Shown here piece by piece: positions 20,002 to 30,922 of a stretch of 64,000 bases of DNA (the first letter of the stretch is position 1; each line of letters starts with the position of its first letter). Source of the stretch: Gammaproteobacteria bacterium. GTDB taxonomy: Bacteria; Pseudomonadota; Gammaproteobacteria; Arenicellales; JAANXG01. The notes beneath the pieces are model-generated. The model was not told the origin of the DNA and did no database searches. It saw only the letters and a program-made list of their open reading frames with translations. The translations under genes were made by a program, and so were the position numbers. The DNA lies in the NCBI GenBank assembly GCA_024639325.1, contig JAHEIO010000005.1, positions 1-64,000 of the forward strand, given 5' to 3'.

Positions 20002-20898
20002 ATGCAAGAGCAAACAGTAAAGTCGCGCGGGAAGGGAATTTCGGACGGTCGGTCAAAAGCAGCACAGGCCGACGCAACGCAAATATATTTGCGTGAGATT
20101 GGTTTTTATCCACTTTTGACCGCTGAAGAGGAAGTCTACTACGGTAGGCTCTGCGTCAAGGGCGACGACAGCGCGCGGCGTCGAATGATCGAGAGCAACC
20201 TGCGCCTGGTCGTAAAAATCGCGCGCAGGTATATCAATCGGGGATTGGCGTTTCTGGATCTGATCGAGGAAGGCAATCTGGGTCTGATCCGGGCGGTGGA
20301 AAAATTCGACCCGGAACGTGGTTTCAGATTTTCCACCTACGCGACCTGGTGGATACGACAGACCATCGAAAGGGCGATCATGAACCAAACCCGGACCATT
20401 CGACTGCCCGTCCATATTCTCAAAGAAATCAACGTCTACCACCGCGCTGCGAAGGTGCTCTCGCAGCAGCTCGATCACGAACCGACGGCGGAAGAGATCG
20501 CGGATAAAGTCGATGCCCCGCTACACGATGTAAAGCGCATGCTGGGCCTGGATGAAAGGATCTCCTCGGTGGACGCGCCGATCGATTCTGATCCGGACAG
20601 GACGCTCCTTGAGGCAATACCGGACGGCAAAGCCGCGGATCCCGCCGATATTCTCCAGAACGAAAAAGTCAACCGACACATTGAGGAATGGCTCGAGTGC
20701 CTGCCTGAAAAGCAGCGGGAAGTGGTTGAACGGCGTTTTGGGCTGGCCGGCAGGGACGTTTCGACGCTGGAACAGGTTGGCGTTGACGTCGGTGTGACCC
20801 GGGAACGAGTGCGGCAGATACAGGTAGAAGCGCTCGCAAAGCTCAGGAAACTACTGGAGCACAGGGGATATTCCCTGGACAGCCTGCTGATAAACTGA
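20002..20898 (+). CDS. rpoS: RNA polymerase sigma factor RpoS
   Basis: [84 protein letters not shown]; downstream of nlpD. Confidence 0.95.
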   Translation: MQEQTVKSRGKGISDGRSKAAQADATQIYLREIGFYPLLTAEEEVYYGRLCVKGDDSARRRMIESNLRLVVKIARRYINRGLAFLDLIEEGNLGLIRAVEKFDPERGFRFSTYATWWIRQTIERAIMNQTRTIRLPVHILKEINVYHRAAKVLSQQLDHEPTAEEIADKVDAPLHDVKRMLGLDERISSVDAPIDSDPDRTLLEAIPDGKAADPADILQNEKVNRHIEEWLECLPEKQREVVERRFGLAGRDVSTLEQVGVDVGVTRERVRQIQVEALAKLRKLLEHRGYSLDSLLIN

Positions 20899-20958
20899 CC
20901 TGCCGATAGGCGGATTGGCTTTCTAAAACACCGGTTAATAAAAGACCGGCGGGCACTC

Positions 20959-21375
20959 TCAGACGATTTGGGCAGATGACTCACTGGCCTCAATTATCAG
21001 GCACGCGACCACGTTTCTGCCCTCGTTTGCCAGAATATTGTAGGTTCTGCATGCCGCGGCAGTATCCATGACCTCGAGCCCCACCGAACGTTGTATCAGC
21101 GGCAGGGTAATCGATCCGCTTGGAAATATGATGCGTCCGCCGGTACCCAGAAGAACCACCTCGGGGTTCATTCGCAGCATCAATTCGAAATCTTCCTGCG
21201 AGAGGTCGGTGAGAGTCCGGGGGTGCCAGTCATCGATTAGCTCCCTCGGGCTGATGATGAGGCTGGATCGATAGGTGTCGTTTCCAATCGTTATCTGGTC
21301 CTCGAGATAGCCTCTGATCAGCAGGACCTCATCAGCTTTGTTCAGGTGCAGTTTCAACGGCGTAGTTTCTCGCAA
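20959..21375 (-). CDS. Mth938-like domain (DUF498) protein
   Basis: PEVVLLGTGGRIIFPSGSITLPLIQRSVGLEVMDTAAACRTYNILANEGRNVVACLI. Confidence 0.85.
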   Translation of the reverse strand: MRETTPLKLHLNKADEVLLIRGYLEDQITIGNDTYRSSLIISPRELIDDWHPRTLTDLSQEDFELMLRMNPEVVLLGTGGRIIFPSGSITLPLIQRSVGLEVMDTAAACRTYNILANEGRNVVACLIIEASESSAQIV

Positions 21376-21638
21376 TGTGTGACTTGTTTCGGGCCTGACC
21401 AGGGGCTAAGATTCTTTTAAATACAAATAGTTCCGAATATTTTTTCAGAAAAAACTCTACCCGGCTAGACGACTTTAATCAAATAAAACTTAGAACCAAA
21501 CACGCTATCCGATAACTTCTGATTGTAAATGCGCCCTCCAGTCACAACCCAACCCAGATCATGTTCCTGTCAGCGCAAACGTATCAGGTGTTGGGAAACA
21601 GGCATACCGTCACGCCTGCAAAGAAACGGCTCGGCGCG

Positions 21639-22982
21639 ATGAACAAAAGCAACAGAAGCAATTTGGGCCCGGCGCATATCGGGATACTGGGTCTTGGGAC
21701 GGTCGGATGCGGCACGGTGAACGTATTGACCCGAAATGCGGACGAGATCGCTCGAAGGGCGGGGAGACAGATATCTATTGCAGCGGCTTGTGCACGCAAT
21801 CTGACTCGGCGCAGGGACTGTGATACCAGCCAGTTGAACCTGACTGCGGACGCGGCATCGGTGGTGGAGAACCCCGACATCGATGTGATCGTGGAGTTGA
21901 TAGGCGGCGAATCTCCTGCCAAGGAACTGGTGATGGCGGCGATCAGGAATCGAAAGCACGTCGTTACGGCAAACAAGGCCCTGATTGCCATACACGGCAA
22001 CGAAATTTTTGATTGTGCACAGCAGCATGGAGTCGTGGTGGCATTCGAGGCGGCGGTTGCCGGCGGCATTTCTATCATCAAAACCATACGCGAGGGGCTT
22101 GCCGGCAACCGTATCGAATCTCTGGCAGGGATCATCAACGGCACCGGCAATTACATTCTGAGCAACATGCGTGATCACGGAGACAGCTTCGATCAGGCGT
22201 TGCGACAAGCGCAAAACCTGGGCTATGCGGAGGAAGATACCACATTCGATATCGAAGGAATCGATGCGGCGCACAAACTCACGATACTTGCGGCCATTGC
22301 GTTTGGGATCCCGCTACAATTTGACAAGGTTTATACGGAGGGGATTCGCAACATATCCACCGAAGACATCCGATTTGCCGAAGAGCTTGGGTACAGAATA
22401 AAGCACCTGGGTATTGCGAAAAGAACCACCACCGGGGTGGAGCTGCGCGTGCACCCCACGCTGATTCCGGAGCGTAGACTGATAGCCAGCGTAGAAGGCG
22501 TAATGAACGCGGTGCTTGTCAACGGCGACGCCGTCGGACCGACGCTGCACTATGGCGCCGGCGCGGGCGCCGAACCGACGGCATCCTCCGTGGTCGCTGA
22601 TATCGTGGATGTTGTGAGGGCACTGACGACGGATCCCAACAACCGCGTTCCCCACCTGGCATTTCAGGCCAATGCCATTTCCGATATCCCGGTGGTGTCG
22701 CCCGGTGACTTCGAAACTGCCTATTTTTTGAGTATGGAAGCACTGGACCGCCCGGGAGTGCTTGCTGACGTGACGCGCATATTTGGTGAACTGGATATCA
22801 GCATCGAAGCGATCCTGCAGAGAGAACCGGTCGAGAAAAACACCGCCCAGGTCATTATCCTGACGCAGGAAACGAAAGAGCAGCGGATGATGCAGGCTCT
22901 TGTCCAACTCGAGGAACTCCCTTCGATTATGGATGCGGTGAAACGGATACGCGTCGAACACCTGAGCTATTCGGCGACATAG
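21639..22982 (+). CDS. hom: Homoserine dehydrogenase
   Basis: IGILGLGTVGCGTVNVL, GIINGTGNYILSNM, C-terminal ACT domain; start set at ATG 21639. Confidence 0.95.
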   Translation: MNKSNRSNLGPAHIGILGLGTVGCGTVNVLTRNADEIARRAGRQISIAAACARNLTRRRDCDTSQLNLTADAASVVENPDIDVIVELIGGESPAKELVMAAIRNRKHVVTANKALIAIHGNEIFDCAQQHGVVVAFEAAVAGGISIIKTIREGLAGNRIESLAGIINGTGNYILSNMRDHGDSFDQALRQAQNLGYAEEDTTFDIEGIDAAHKLTILAAIAFGIPLQFDKVYTEGIRNISTEDIRFAEELGYRIKHLGIAKRTTTGVELRVHPTLIPERRLIASVEGVMNAVLVNGDAVGPTLHYGAGAGAEPTASSVVADIVDVVRALTTDPNNRVPHLAFQANAISDIPVVSPGDFETAYFLSMEALDRPGVLADVTRIFGELDISIEAILQREPVEKNTAQVIILTQETKEQRMMQALVQLEELPSIMDAVKRIRVEHLSYSAT

Positions 22983-22983
22983 G

Positions 22984-24138
22984 ATGACACCAAACCAAAA
23001 CCATGGCGTGCGTTACACCGGGCTGATAGACAAGTATCGGGACCGTTTGCCGCTAAGCGCGGACGTTCACGCCGTGAGTCTGGGCGAAGGTGCTACCCCG
23101 CTGATCAAACTGCAAAATGTTTCCCGCTTGCTCGCCGTGGATGTCGAGATCTATGTCAAGTTCGAGGGAGTAAATCCCACCGGATCCTTCAAGGATCGCG
23201 GTATGACCGTGGCGGTCACCAAGGCCGTTGAGCAAGGCAGCCGCGCGGTCATTTGCGCGTCTACGGGGAATACCTCCGCTTCCGCGGCGGCATATGCCGC
23301 GCGAGGTGGACTAAAGGCATTAGTGCTCATACCCGAAGGGAATATAGCACTCGGCAAGCTGGCGCAGGCCATGATGCACGGCGCCAAAGTCATCCAGATT
23401 CAGGGAAACTTCGATCACGGCATGGCGCTGGTCAAGTCACTCGCCGAAAACGCCCCGGTGACTCTGGTGAATTCAGTGAATCCATATCGATTGCAGGGCC
23501 AGAAAACGATCGCTTTCGAAATCGTGGAGGAGCTGGGCAGGGCGCCGGATTACCACTGCCTGCCCGTGGGTAATGCGGGAAACATTACGGCACACTGGAT
23601 AGGTTATACCGAGTGTGCCCGGAACGCCGGGGATGAAACGACCGCGGCGTGTGGTTTCTGCGACGGCCATTGCAGCCTCACCAGGCAACGGACCATACAA
23701 CACAGACCGACGCTGGTGGGTTACCAGGCAGCCGGTGCCGCACCATTCATCGCCAACCAGTTTGTCGATCATCCGGAAACGGTGGCGACGGCGATAAGGA
23801 TTGGGCGCCCGCAATCCTGGGAGTTCGCCTGGACCGCGAGCCGGGAATCGGGCGGATGGTTTTCCAGCGTCACGGACGAACAGATTCTACGGACGCAAAA
23901 ACTGCTTGCCGAGCAAGAAGGCGTTTTTTGTGAACCGGCCTCCGCAGCTTCCATTGCGGGCCTGATCGGAGATCTTGAACAGGGAAAGATCGAGGAGGGG
24001 AGTATAATCGTCTGTACGGTGACGGGGCATGGATTGAAGGATCCGGATACCGCCATCGAATTGAGTGCAAAACCGGTAACCGTACCCGCGCAACAGGATG
24101 CTGTTAGAAAGATAGTCATGGAACACCTAGATGGTTGA
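22984..24138 (+). CDS. thrC: Threonine synthase
   Basis: EGVNPTGSFKDRGMTVAVTKA, CASTGNTSASAAAYAARGG, PVGNAGNITAHWIGY; internal Cys-rich insertion. Confidence 0.94.
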   Translation: MTPNQNHGVRYTGLIDKYRDRLPLSADVHAVSLGEGATPLIKLQNVSRLLAVDVEIYVKFEGVNPTGSFKDRGMTVAVTKAVEQGSRAVICASTGNTSASAAAYAARGGLKALVLIPEGNIALGKLAQAMMHGAKVIQIQGNFDHGMALVKSLAENAPVTLVNSVNPYRLQGQKTIAFEIVEELGRAPDYHCLPVGNAGNITAHWIGYTECARNAGDETTAACGFCDGHCSLTRQRTIQHRPTLVGYQAAGAAPFIANQFVDHPETVATAIRIGRPQSWEFAWTASRESGGWFSSVTDEQILRTQKLLAEQEGVFCEPASAASIAGLIGDLEQGKIEEGSIIVCTVTGHGLKDPDTAIELSAKPVTVPAQQDAVRKIVMEHLDG

Positions 24139-24153
24139 TCCTGGGGAAGCTTT

Positions 24154-25095
24154 ATGAACCCGAATGCCGCGATATTTGTTGCCGGCCACAGGGGCATGGT
24201 TGGGTCCGCGATCGTGCGCCTGCTGAAGAAAGAGGGATTCCACAACATCCTGACCGCGAAGCGGAGCGAATGCGATCTGACACGGCAGCAACAGGTCGAA
24301 GCATGGTTCAACCATCATGGAGTCGACTATGTAATACTTGCGGCGGCCCGGGTCGGTGGGATCCATGCCAACAATACTCGGGGAGCGGAGTTCGTATACC
24401 AGAATCTCGCTATCCAGACCAACGTCATCCACAGCGCCTACCAGAACGGCGTCAAAGGATTGATGTTTCTGGGCAGCTCGTGTATTTACCCGCGGGACTG
24501 CCCGCAACCGATCAAGGAGGAATACCTGCTAACGGGGCCGCTCGAAGCAACGAATGAATCCTATGCAATTGCCAAGATTGCCGGGCTGAAGATGGTGGAG
24601 GCGTACAACAAGCAGTACGGTACCGGCTATCTAACACTGATGCCCACGAACCTTTACGGCCCCAATGACAATTTCGATCCGGATTCGTCGCATGTCCTGG
24701 CCGCGTTGATTCGCAAGCTCTCCGACGCCCGTGATTCGAGTGAGAAGGTCGTCAAGGTTTGGGGAACCGGTATGCCCCGACGTGAATTCCTGCTGTCGGA
24801 TGACCTGGCGGAAGCTTGTCTCTTCTGCATGCGGCGAAACATCGGATACAGCATGGTCAACGTGGGATCCGGGGAGGAGGTGACTATCCGGGAGCTTGCG
24901 GAACTGGTTGCACAGACCGTCGGATTTCGGGGCCAGATCGAATTCGATAGCCGTATGCCGGACGGCACGCCACGCAAACTTCTTGATTCATCGCGCATCA
25001 ATGCCGCGGGCTGGCAGGCACGGACCCCGCTGCGGGAAGGATTGAGGCGGTTGTACGAATGGTATCTCGATCGGAACGGGGGTAAAGCAGCTTGA
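24154..25095 (+). CDS. fcl: GDP-L-fucose synthase
   Basis: IFVAGHRGMVGSAIVRLL, FLGSSCIYPRDCPQPIKEEYLLTGPLEATNESYAIAKIAG, MPTNLYGPNDNFDP. Confidence 0.95.
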   Translation: MNPNAAIFVAGHRGMVGSAIVRLLKKEGFHNILTAKRSECDLTRQQQVEAWFNHHGVDYVILAAARVGGIHANNTRGAEFVYQNLAIQTNVIHSAYQNGVKGLMFLGSSCIYPRDCPQPIKEEYLLTGPLEATNESYAIAKIAGLKMVEAYNKQYGTGYLTLMPTNLYGPNDNFDPDSSHVLAALIRKLSDARDSSEKVVKVWGTGMPRREFLLSDDLAEACLFCMRRNIGYSMVNVGSGEEVTIRELAELVAQTVGFRGQIEFDSRMPDGTPRKLLDSSRINAAGWQARTPLREGLRRLYEWYLDRNGGKAA

Positions 25096-27080
25096 CCTGC
25101 CGCCACGCCATTGCAATGTCGCTGGCGCTGACCGTATTCATTACCGGGCTGCTCCTGCCCACTGCGGAACTGCACGCCCAGACCTCCGATACCTCGGACC
25201 AGACCCAGGCCACCGGGCGTGGCGAACAGATTACGCTGAACTTCCAGTCCGTCGACATCCGGGCGTTGATAAACACCGTGTCGGAGGTGACGGGTAAAAA
25301 CTTTATCGTCGACCCGCGGGTAAAGGGCAAGGTGACGCTGGTTTCCGGAGGGCCTTTGAATGCCGACGAGATCTATAGCGTATTCCTGTCTGTTCTGGAG
25401 GTGCACAACTTTGCGTCGATACCCTCCGGCGACGTGATCAAGATCATACCGACCAATATCGTCAAACAAAGTCCAACACCCACGGAATATACCGAGCCCG
25501 TTGAAGCGACCGATCAGCAACTCACGCAGGTTCTCAGACTCAAATATGCATCGGTTCAGGAGCTGCTGCCGATTTTGCGGCCGCTGCTTCCGCCCACCAG
25601 CCATTTCGCAGCCCACGCACCGACCAATACCCTGGTGTTGACCGACACCGCGTCGAATATTCGCAGGTTGATAGACATCATCGAGCGCATCGATGTACCC
25701 GACCGGCGTTCCAGCGTTCACGTGGTTTACCTCAAATTCGCACAGTCAAGCGTGTTGGCCGGTGTGTTGGCCAATCTGGCGGGCGCGCTGCAGGATGGAG
25801 GAGGAGGGGACGGCCCGAGCAATCAGAGCAAACTGTCCGTACAGGGGGACGATGCGCTCAACGCGCTGATCATCAACGCACCGGACGCCGAGTTTCGCCT
25901 GTTGCAGGCCGTAATAGACCAGCTGGACATCGAGCGACCCATCGAAGGCGACGTGCACGTCCTCTATCTCGAACACGCCAAGGCCACCGAGATGGTTGAA
26001 CTCCTGAACAACGTGAGCCAGGCGAGAAGCCGCGCGGTCGGCGGAGAAAATCAGACAACCCAGGCGCAGGTGGTGCAGGCGGACGAAGCGACCAATGCGC
26101 TGGTCATTCACGCCTCCAATGATGATTTTAGAACCATCCAACGGGTGGTGGAAAAACTCGATGTGCGCAGGGAGCAGGTCTATGTGGAGACCATCATCGC
26201 CGAGGTATCCACCAACAAGGCCGCGGATCTCGGCATCGAATGGCAGTTCAACGACACCGGGACCACCGGCGGCCAGGCCAGCGCGAGCACCCAATTCACA
26301 GAACAAGAGGGCGGGCTGACGCTGGGTTACCTCAACGACCTGATCATCGGTATCACCGGCAACATCGTACCGGATCTGTCCATTGTACTGCGCGCTCTGC
26401 GCAGCGACACCGACACCAATATCCTTTCCACCCCCAATCTGGTGACGCTTGAGAATCAGCCGGCGGAAATCATCGTAGCGCGGGAAGTTCCCTTCATCAC
26501 CGGCGCATTCACCACCAATGTCGGAACCACGACAACGGTGGACGTCGGCGAGGATACCGCGATCAACAGGGTCAATCCGTTCCAGACCATCGAGCGCAAG
26601 GATGTGGGCATCACCCTGAAGATCACGCCCCAGATCAATGCCGGCAATACGGTGCGGCTGGAAATCGAGCATGAAATCTCCAACGTGAGCGATATCAGTC
26701 TCCAGCTCGCGTCGGATATCGTCACCGATAAACGCTCGATTCAGACCACCGTGGAGGTGGACGACGGACAGATCATCGTGCTTGGAGGGCTGATCCGGGA
26801 CGACGTTGTAGGGACGGTTGAATGGGTGCCCATCCTCGGCAAAATTCCCTTGATCGGAGCGTTGTTCAGGCGCAAGTCCAAATCTGCGATTAAAACCAAT
26901 TTGATGATCTTTCTGCAGCCGAAGATCGTGCGAACCACCGAGGACCTGATGGGTCCAACACAGGAGAAGTACGACTTCATTAGAGACAAGCAGATCGGGA
27001 GCCAGGAAAACACCAAGCGAATGATCAAGGGTGGTGAGCCACCGCTGCTTCCGGCTCTTGATCAGCAGACGGATAAGTAA
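25092..27080 (+). CDS. gspD: Type II secretion system secretin GspD
   Basis: N-terminal signal, repeated N-domains, secretin signature VTLENQPAEIIVAREVPFITG...IVLGGLIRDDV...IPLIGALFRRKS. Confidence 0.97.
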   Translation: MTCRHAIAMSLALTVFITGLLLPTAELHAQTSDTSDQTQATGRGEQITLNFQSVDIRALINTVSEVTGKNFIVDPRVKGKVTLVSGGPLNADEIYSVFLSVLEVHNFASIPSGDVIKIIPTNIVKQSPTPTEYTEPVEATDQQLTQVLRLKYASVQELLPILRPLLPPTSHFAAHAPTNTLVLTDTASNIRRLIDIIERIDVPDRRSSVHVVYLKFAQSSVLAGVLANLAGALQDGGGGDGPSNQSKLSVQGDDALNALIINAPDAEFRLLQAVIDQLDIERPIEGDVHVLYLEHAKATEMVELLNNVSQARSRAVGGENQTTQAQVVQADEATNALVIHASNDDFRTIQRVVEKLDVRREQVYVETIIAEVSTNKAADLGIEWQFNDTGTTGGQASASTQFTEQEGGLTLGYLNDLIIGITGNIVPDLSIVLRALRSDTDTNILSTPNLVTLENQPAEIIVAREVPFITGAFTTNVGTTTTVDVGEDTAINRVNPFQTIERKDVGITLKITPQINAGNTVRLEIEHEISNVSDISLQLASDIVTDKRSIQTTVEVDDGQIIVLGGLIRDDVVGTVEWVPILGKIPLIGALFRRKSKSAIKTNLMIFLQPKIVRTTEDLMGPTQEKYDFIRDKQIGSQENTKRMIKGGEPPLLPALDQQTDK

Positions 27081-27084
27081 AGCT

Positions 27085-28635
27085 ATGTCAACGCCATCAC
27101 ATGAGCTGTTCGACAGTCACCAGGAGCCATGGCTCGAACGGGTCGATCCGAATTATGTCAACAGCCTGCCCTACCTGTATGCCAAGAACTACAGCGTTCT
27201 CGCGTTGTTCCGGGATGAGTCTCCGGAAATAGACAGGAACCACGTGCTTTGTTCGGATCGGCCGAATCTGGGCGTTATCAACGAGCTGCGGCGCAAACTG
27301 AAAGGACCCTTGCTGTTCCATCAGACGGATCAGCCCACTTTCGAGCGGATGCTGCGACAGGCTTACGACAAGGGCCAGTCAGAGGCAACCCAGATGGTCG
27401 ATGACCTGGGGGACGAGTTCAACCTGGAGCGACTGGCTCATGAACTGCCGGAATCCACCGATTTGCTCGAAACCGGCGACGAAGCACCAATCATCCGCCT
27501 TATCAATGCACTGCTCACGCAGGCAATTCGGGAAGGCGCATCGGATATACACCTCGAAGCATTCGAGGAGAGGTCCGTGGTTCGCTTTCGGGTGGATGGG
27601 GTTCTGCGGGACGTAGTGGAGCCGCAGCGCGCCTTGCACGGGGCGCTGGCGGCTCGGGTCAAGGTAATGGCCAGTCTTGATATTGCTGAAAAGCGACTGC
27701 CCCAGGATGGACGCATATCGCTCAGGGTGGGCGATCATCCCGTCGATGTCCGCGTTTCGACGCTGCCCACACGGCACGGCGAGCGGATCGTACTGAGGCT
27801 GTTGGACAAGACCGCGGCCAGGCTCGACATCGAGCAGCTGGGGATGGAACGTGAGCTGCGGGCGCAATTCGATGCCATGATTCACAAGCCCCACGGAATT
27901 CTACTCGTAACCGGACCAACGGGGTCGGGTAAAACCACCACACTGTATGCCGGATTGACCCGGCTCGATCGACAAAGCCTCAATATTCTAACCGTCGAGG
28001 ACCCTGTAGAATACGATCTCGACAGCGTTGGTCAGACCCAGGTGAACACCAAGATCGGCCTGACTTTTGCAAGCGGGTTGCGGTCCATATTGCGACAGGA
28101 TCCGGATGTCGTTCTGGTTGGCGAAATTCGTGATTTGGAAACCGCGCAGATTGCGGTACAGTCAAGCTTGACGGGCCACCTCGTGCTGTCCACTTTGCAC
28201 ACGAACACGGCCATTGGTGCGGTTACACGGCTCCTGGATATGGGCATGGAGTCATTTCTGATCTCCTCCAGCATTCTCGGCGTGCTGTCACAGCGGCTGG
28301 TTCGAAAGTTGTGCGCATCGTGTGCGCAACCCTATTCTCCCGGTGACCGGGAGCGGCAGTTGCTGGGTCTGACCGAAAACGACGACGTCGAGATCTATCG
28401 GTCCGTCGGCTGTGCGGTTTGTGAGAATACGGGTTTCAGGGGCCGCACGGGAATCTATGAACTCATACCGGTCGACGATCACCTGCGTACGATGATTCAC
28501 GAACAGGCGAGTGAAGAAGAAATGCTTGACTATGTTCGCCGAACGGTCAAGGGTATCTCTCAAAGCGGCTTTGACAAGGTGCTGGCCGGGGAAACCAACG
28601 TTGACGAAGTATTGCGGGTATCTATTGACAGCTAG
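27085..28635 (+). CDS. gspE: Type II secretion ATPase GspE
   Basis: GPTGSGKTTTLYAGL, EDPVEYDLDSVGQTQVN, CASCAQPY...CAVCENTGFRGRTGIYEL. Confidence 0.97.
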   Translation: MSTPSHELFDSHQEPWLERVDPNYVNSLPYLYAKNYSVLALFRDESPEIDRNHVLCSDRPNLGVINELRRKLKGPLLFHQTDQPTFERMLRQAYDKGQSEATQMVDDLGDEFNLERLAHELPESTDLLETGDEAPIIRLINALLTQAIREGASDIHLEAFEERSVVRFRVDGVLRDVVEPQRALHGALAARVKVMASLDIAEKRLPQDGRISLRVGDHPVDVRVSTLPTRHGERIVLRLLDKTAARLDIEQLGMERELRAQFDAMIHKPHGILLVTGPTGSGKTTTLYAGLTRLDRQSLNILTVEDPVEYDLDSVGQTQVNTKIGLTFASGLRSILRQDPDVVLVGEIRDLETAQIAVQSSLTGHLVLSTLHTNTAIGAVTRLLDMGMESFLISSSILGVLSQRLVRKLCASCAQPYSPGDRERQLLGLTENDDVEIYRSVGCAVCENTGFRGRTGIYELIPVDDHLRTMIHEQASEEEMLDYVRRTVKGISQSGFDKVLAGETNVDEVLRVSIDS

Positions 28636-28662
28636 TGTCCTGTCCCGGTAAGCCTTGAAACA

Positions 28663-29898
28663 ATGGGCGCATATGAATACAAGGCACTAGACTTACGCGG
28701 CCGGACGAAAAAAGGCGTTTCGTCCGGCGATTCCGCACGTCAAATCCGCCAGAAACTGCGCGAACAGGGATTGACTCCGATGAATGTCGTCCCAATCTCG
28801 GAGGAGGTGGCGAGCAGCAGGCGGTCGGCGCGGACAGACGGGTCCGGCCCGGTACGCCGCACCCGGATCAAGATCGGCGAGCTGGCCGTGATTACACGGC
28901 AATTTGCAACGCTGCTCGGCGCCGGACTTACCGTGGAAGAATCACTCTCGGCTCTAATTCAGCAAGCCGAGGGACATCAGGTCAAATCGGTGATGAGCGG
29001 GATTCGGTCGCAGGTCACGGAAGGCCATTCCCTGGCCGACGCCGTCTCCCGGTATCCACGGTCGTTTCCTGAGATTTACATGGCCTCCGTGGCGGCGGGC
29101 GAACAGAGCGGTAATCTGGACGAGGTCCTGGAGCGACTGGCGGATTACATCGAAGCTCGTCAGGGGATCCAGCAGCGAATAGGGATCGCGCTGATTTACC
29201 CCATAATACTGACCGTTGTGGCGGTGCTCATAGTGACCGGGTTGCTGACCTATGTCGTGCCACAGGTCGTCAAGGTCTTCGAGGACACCGGCCAGGACCT
29301 GCCTTTACTGACTGAAATGCTGATAACGGTAAGTCAGCTATTGCTGAAATATGGCGGGTGGCTGATAGGCTTAGTTTTGTTAACCATTTTAGTGGTGTTT
29401 GTGGCACTCAAAAATGAGCGGATCAGGTTTGCGCTGCACGGGACTTTCCTCAAGTTGCCCGGAATTCGCCGGCTGTCACGGGGAGTCAACACGGCGCGCA
29501 TGTCGCGCACCCTGGCGATCATGGCCGGCAGCGGGGTGCCGCTGTTGTCCGCAATGCGATCGAGTGAAGGTGTGATTTCAAATCTTGTACTTCGCAATAA
29601 CCTGAATGAAGCGGCGTCGGAGGTGGCGGAAGGCGTGAGCATCAACCGGGCACTCGCGCGCAGTGGAAATTTTCCCCCGCTGCTCGTTCAGATGGTCGCC
29701 AGCGGTGAAAGGAGCGGCCGCCTTGGGGAGATGCTGGACAAGGCCGCCAACGCGATGGAGAAGGAACTGGAATCCCGGATTGCGGTACTGGTCGGCCTGT
29801 TCGAACCCGCTATGATATTGATTATGGGTGGCGTGGTCCTGGTAATCGTGCTGGCAATTCTGCTTCCAATATTCGATTTGAATCAATTGATAGGTTGA
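28663..29898 (+). CDS. gspF: Type II secretion inner-membrane protein GspF
   Basis: GAYEYKALDLRGRTKKGVSSGDSARQIRQKLREQGLTP; ITRQFATLLGAGLTVEESLSALIQQAE. Confidence 0.97.
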   Translation: MGAYEYKALDLRGRTKKGVSSGDSARQIRQKLREQGLTPMNVVPISEEVASSRRSARTDGSGPVRRTRIKIGELAVITRQFATLLGAGLTVEESLSALIQQAEGHQVKSVMSGIRSQVTEGHSLADAVSRYPRSFPEIYMASVAAGEQSGNLDEVLERLADYIEARQGIQQRIGIALIYPIILTVVAVLIVTGLLTYVVPQVVKVFEDTGQDLPLLTEMLITVSQLLLKYGGWLIGLVLLTILVVFVALKNERIRFALHGTFLKLPGIRRLSRGVNTARMSRTLAIMAGSGVPLLSAMRSSEGVISNLVLRNNLNEAASEVAEGVSINRALARSGNFPPLLVQMVASGERSGRLGEMLDKAANAMEKELESRIAVLVGLFEPAMILIMGGVVLVIVLAILLPIFDLNQLIG

Positions 29899-29904
29899 GG
29901 TGAT

Positions 29905-30339
29905 TTGATGAGACAACGTGGTTTTACGCTTATCGAAATTATGGTGGTTGTGGTAATCATCGGTTTGCTCGCGACCCTGGTGCTGCCGCGGGTGCTCGGC
30001 CGACAGGACCAGGCCATGATCGCGAAAGCCAAGGTCGATATTCAGGCATTGTCGTCCGCATTGAAATTATACAAACTGGACAACTTCAACTACCCGAGCA
30101 CCGAACAGGGGCTGGAGTCCCTGACCAAGCCGCCCGCTGGCGATCCTCCCGCAAAATACTGGAAAAAAGGCGGCTATATCGAACGACTGCCCGCGGACCC
30201 ATGGGGCAATCCGTATCAATACCTTAGCCCCGGTGAAAAAATGGAGTTCGATATTTGGTCATTCGGTGCCGACGGACGCACCGGCGGAGACGGAACCAGC
30301 GCGGAAATCGGAAACTGGAATCTGGATGAACGAAGATAG
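29905..30339 (+). CDS. gspG: Major pseudopilin GspG
   Basis: RGFTLIEIMVVVVIIGLLATLVLPRVLGRQDQA, PADPWGNPYQYLSPG. Confidence 0.97.
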   Translation: MMRQRGFTLIEIMVVVVIIGLLATLVLPRVLGRQDQAMIAKAKVDIQALSSALKLYKLDNFNYPSTEQGLESLTKPPAGDPPAKYWKKGGYIERLPADPWGNPYQYLSPGEKMEFDIWSFGADGRTGGDGTSAEIGNWNLDERR

Positions 30340-30385
30340 TACCAGCCGGTGTACCGGGCCGGGCCGAACCGGTTTCCGGTAACGA

Positions 30386-30922
30386 TTGGAGCCGGGCTTG
30401 GCCGCAATGGGACGCTCATATCAGGGCAAAGTGGTGAACTCGCACCAGGCCGGGTTTACCCTGCTGGAAATCATGGTGGTCGTGGTTCTCATCGCTCTAA
30501 CCGTAACACTCGTCAGCGTCAACCTGGACAGGGACCGGGATCAGATTGCTCGCAACGAGGCATTTAGGTTCGCAAAACTCATTGAACATATTCGAGAGGA
30601 AAGCATACTTACGGGCAAGGTCTACGCAGTCGAAGTCGACGAGCACAATAAGTCGTATCGGTTCATGGAAGCCGGCGAGCAATGGACACCTGTGAGTCAT
30701 GACGATTTGTTGAGGAAACGGCTGTTCCCGGAATATCTGTCCATAAAATTCGACGCGCTGCAGGGTGTTGGCGAGGACGGGCCCGGACTGTTGATCGTTC
30801 AGGGTCTCGGCGACGTTTCGCCGTTCCAGCTGGTGCTGGCCGGAGACGATTACCTGCATGTGGTCAAGCTGGACGACGCACTCAATGTGATCGTCGAGCA
30901 GGTGGCGCGTGATGAATCGTAA
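30386..30922 (+). CDS. gspH: Minor pseudopilin GspH
   Basis: AGFTLLEIMVVVVLIALTVTLVSVNL; position between G and I. Confidence 0.9.
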   Translation: MEPGLAAMGRSYQGKVVNSHQAGFTLLEIMVVVVLIALTVTLVSVNLDRDRDQIARNEAFRFAKLIEHIREESILTGKVYAVEVDEHNKSYRFMEAGEQWTPVSHDDLLRKRLFPEYLSIKFDALQGVGEDGPGLLIVQGLGDVSPFQLVLAGDDYLHVVKLDDALNVIVEQVARDES

